Source of the DNA: Fen-1258 sp964449775 | Lineage (GTDB): Bacteria > Bacteroidota > Ignavibacteria > Ignavibacteriales > Melioribacteraceae | Direction of reading: 5' to 3' | DNA: 64,000 nt | NCBI GenBank assembly: GCA_964449775.1 | Contig: CAYVBQ010000002.1 | Span: 1 to 64,000 of the forward strand | In this document: positions 62,158-64,000 of the stretch, piece after piece | How the letters are laid out: each line of letters begins with the position of its first letter | Position numbering within the stretch: the stretch's first letter is position 1 | Made by a program: the position numbers and the translations under genes | The notes under the pieces: model-generated | The model's database searches: none | Seen by the model: only the letters and a program-made list of their open reading frames with translations | Told to the model about the DNA's origin: nothing

Positions 62158-63808
62158 CTATTGCTTATTGACCTGCAAACCAAAACTAAACGTAGTTCCT
62201 TCACCAAGCCGGCTCTCTACCCAAATACTTCCGTTACGCTTTTCAACAAATTCTTTGCAGGGGAACAAACCCAAACCCGTACTATCTTCTCCTTCTGTTC
62301 CTTGAGAACTTACTTTTTCGTCTATCTTGAATAATCTCTTAACATCATAGTCGGACATTCCAACACCGGTATGGCGCACGGATATTTCAACCATTTTATT
62401 TTCTATTTCTTTTGCACTCACAATTACCTTACCACCTTGTTTAGTAAACTTTACAGCATTAGACAAAAGATTACGAAAAACTGACTTGATCATATTCTCA
62501 TCGACATATACACTTATTAAATCCGGTGTTGAATTGACAATTGTAATTTCCTTTTGTAAAGTTTTTTGATTGATTGTACCAATAGCTTGATTAATTATTT
62601 CTTTCAGGAGGTAATCTTTAGGTGAAAAATCTAATGTTCCTTTTTGAATCTGTACCCAATCGAATAAATTTTTTAACAGTTTAGAAAGATTCTTTGCGGA
62701 TTTATTCATTTCACCCGCGATTTTTGATAATTCCGCAGTTGAGAATTCACTAATATCTTCAGCCATCATTTCTGTTATCCCTATAAATCCTTGGAATGGG
62801 CTTAATAAATCGTGAGCAATTATAAAATAATTTGTCTTTTTCTGCATTCAACTGAGATAGTTCTCTGTTTGTTTTTTCTAATAACGCATCGGTTTTCTTG
62901 CGTTCAGTGATATCCGTAAAGACGGCAGCACTCCCAACAAAGTTACCGCTATCATCAAACAGTGGACTTGGTGCAATAATGGTATCAATTTTTCTCCCAT
63001 CCTTACGCAGCCAGGCAATTTCATAACTTTGTAGTTCTCCTTTGTGTCGCAATATCATCTGCTCTTGTAGGATTTTTTGATTTTCTTCATCGAATACAAG
63101 AGTAATTGGTTTGCCGATTAATTCATCCAATTCATATCCCAACAAATCACAGCCCTGCTTATTAATAAATGTAATTTTTCCATCTTCGTCTTGAACACCA
63201 AGCCCCTCGCTCATAGCATCAACCAGGTTACGATATTTCATCTCGCTTAGCTGTAACTCTGCTTCTGCTTGTTTGCGTGCAGTGATATTGTCTATGGATA
63301 CTTGCATCGAAATACTTCCGTTGCCGTTTCGGATTATAACAGATTCCAAAAGAGCCCAAAATACTTTATGGTTTTTCTTCAATCTTAATTCTAACTGCTG
63401 CTGTTTATTACTTTCTAATTGTTGTCTTTTGTATAAGTAGAAACTATTCTGGTCTTCAGAGATGATAAATTTTGTAAACGGTTTATTTTCTAATTGTTTT
63501 TTTTCTACACTAAATAATTTAACTGCAGTTTGATTAGCTCCGGTTATAAGACCATCCTCGGATAATGTGATGTAACCAACCGGTGCAAGGTTATAAAGAT
63601 CAAAATATTTTTGGCGGGCTTCATCAAGAGCAAGCTGAGCGGTACGTAATTCTTCATTCTGTATTTCAAGTTCAATCTGGTGAACTTGGAGTTCATGAAT
63701 CAGCTTTTCCGCATCTTGTGCAGTCAATTTCTTTAATTGAGTTGGTTGCTTTCCGAGTTTCTCTTCGGCAAGTTTTCGGATTTCGGAAATGTTTGCCGCC
63801 CAAAACAA
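62158..63808 (-). pseudogene. PAS-PAS histidine kinase split by a frameshift
   Basis: The upstream frame (62759-63808) has a coiled N-terminus, two to three PAS domains (about 50-320; TTG start, because a TAG precedes it) and reaches NAEKDKLF. The downstream frame (62158-62847) continues IIAHDLLSPFQGF with the H-box, and a HATPase domain with NLLSNAVKF (N box) and GVGMSDYD. One extra T in a TTTT run near 62815 explains the shift. The kinase is split; it lacks a transmembrane segment and a receiver. A sequencing error is possible. Confidence 0.8.
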
Positions 63809-63888
63809 CTATGCAGCAACTGTCAACGCAACTTTATTTTTAAAATCAGTTTGTTTACTAATCACACTTTAAAGAGCAACTAACTCTG

Positions 63889-63966
63889 AAAAGCCAAACC
63901 CGAAAAACACACTACGACCGATTCGATAGAAGCGGTCGGGCTGAGACGCGGGTTATGCTTTAGGAG
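63889..63966 (+). ncRNA. Riboswitch-like structured leader at the right edge
   Basis: AAAGC (63890-63894) pairs with GCTTT (63957-63961), and AACCCG (63897-63902) with CGGGTT (63949-63954). Inside, CGACCG (63915-63920) pairs with CGGTCG (63933-63938), capped by TTC/GAA around GATA. The unpaired strand GGCTGAGACG between the two helices is conserved-looking. The TAGGAG ribosome site abuts the basal stem. No named riboswitch class is recognised. Whether it binds a ligand is unknown. Confidence 0.45.
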
Positions 63967-63975
63967 ATATTTATT

Positions 63976-64000
63976 ATGTATCTAACTAATACTACAAAAA
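63976..64000 (+). CDS. 5' end of a plus-strand gene
   Basis: ATG at 63976 lies 9 bases after TAGGAG and begins MYLTNTTK; the window ends here. It is preceded by the structured leader. The product cannot be identified. Confidence 0.45.

Noticed and set aside
63935..63950. TPP riboswitch from the CTGAGA motif
   Set aside because: The other conserved parts (ACCC...GAACCTGATC and the P4/P5 arms) are absent, so the match is probably chance.

Overview
The window is low-GC bacterial chromosome, most probably from the Ignavibacteria / Bacteroidota-Chlorobi lineage. This is inferred, not proven. The supports are: TTG-N20-TAnnTTTG promoters (clear before tRNA-Leu and before the lysW operon), a DUF5686 outer-membrane protein with a carboxypeptidase-regulatory-like domain, many MKK...AQ signal peptides, lipoproteins with tandem SPNGGE repeats, and a LysW-carrier lysine pathway.

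Layout. 0.1-8.8 kb is a phage head module: Mu-type portal, large terminase and small-terminase-like protein on the minus strand, then protease/scaffold, capsid, decoration and tail-spike-like genes on the plus strand. It is followed by about 890 bp of structured non-coding DNA, a small ORF and an ArdC N-domain protein, and it stops at the 3' end of tRNA-Gln. 9.2-24.3 kb is envelope biology: a nine-repeat lipoprotein, an NHL propeller, small membrane proteins, then an ExbB/ExbD/TonB motor with an HU-TM-SPOR protein, a beta-barrel and a 988-residue TPR protein. It ends with a DUF92 gene broken by a 119-bp MITE-like insertion and with tRNA-Leu. 24.4-29.7 kb holds an ECF sigma/anti-sigma unit with Spy-like periplasmic proteins, a BCP-PTPS-FolE-SDR operon that reads as tetrahydrobiopterin synthesis, a second peroxiredoxin and dodecin. 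29.9-39.0 kb holds an M28 peptidase, an XRE membrane regulator, DUF5686 and TonB-dependent outer-membrane proteins, an MntA/HepT pair with a deleted toxin, and an HDOD protein.

39.3-43.8 kb is nuoABCDEF without nuoG-N. 44.1-50.1 kb is a lysine operon (lysW, homocitrate synthase, lysX, lysY, a class II amidotransferase-like Ntn hydrolase, lysZ, lysJ). No lysK is present, and the Ntn hydrolase is the most interesting protein in the window because its family can cut exactly the gamma-glutamyl amide that LysK normally cuts. 50.4-56.8 kb holds three parvulin-type chaperones, MoxR and an M23 peptidase. 56.8-60.0 kb holds an orphan DNA methyltransferase and metG.

60-64 kb is decaying accessory DNA: an internally deleted hybrid kinase, a frameshifted REP-associated tyrosine transposase (RAYT) carrying copies of its own palindromes inside its reading frame, a frameshifted PAS kinase, and, at the right edge, a compact RNA-like structure just ahead of a gene start. 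Small palindromic repeats recur through the whole window, in intergenic DNA and in reading frames. They include hairpins with a constant GTAA/GTAG foot and covarying stems, which suggests one RAYT-driven family.
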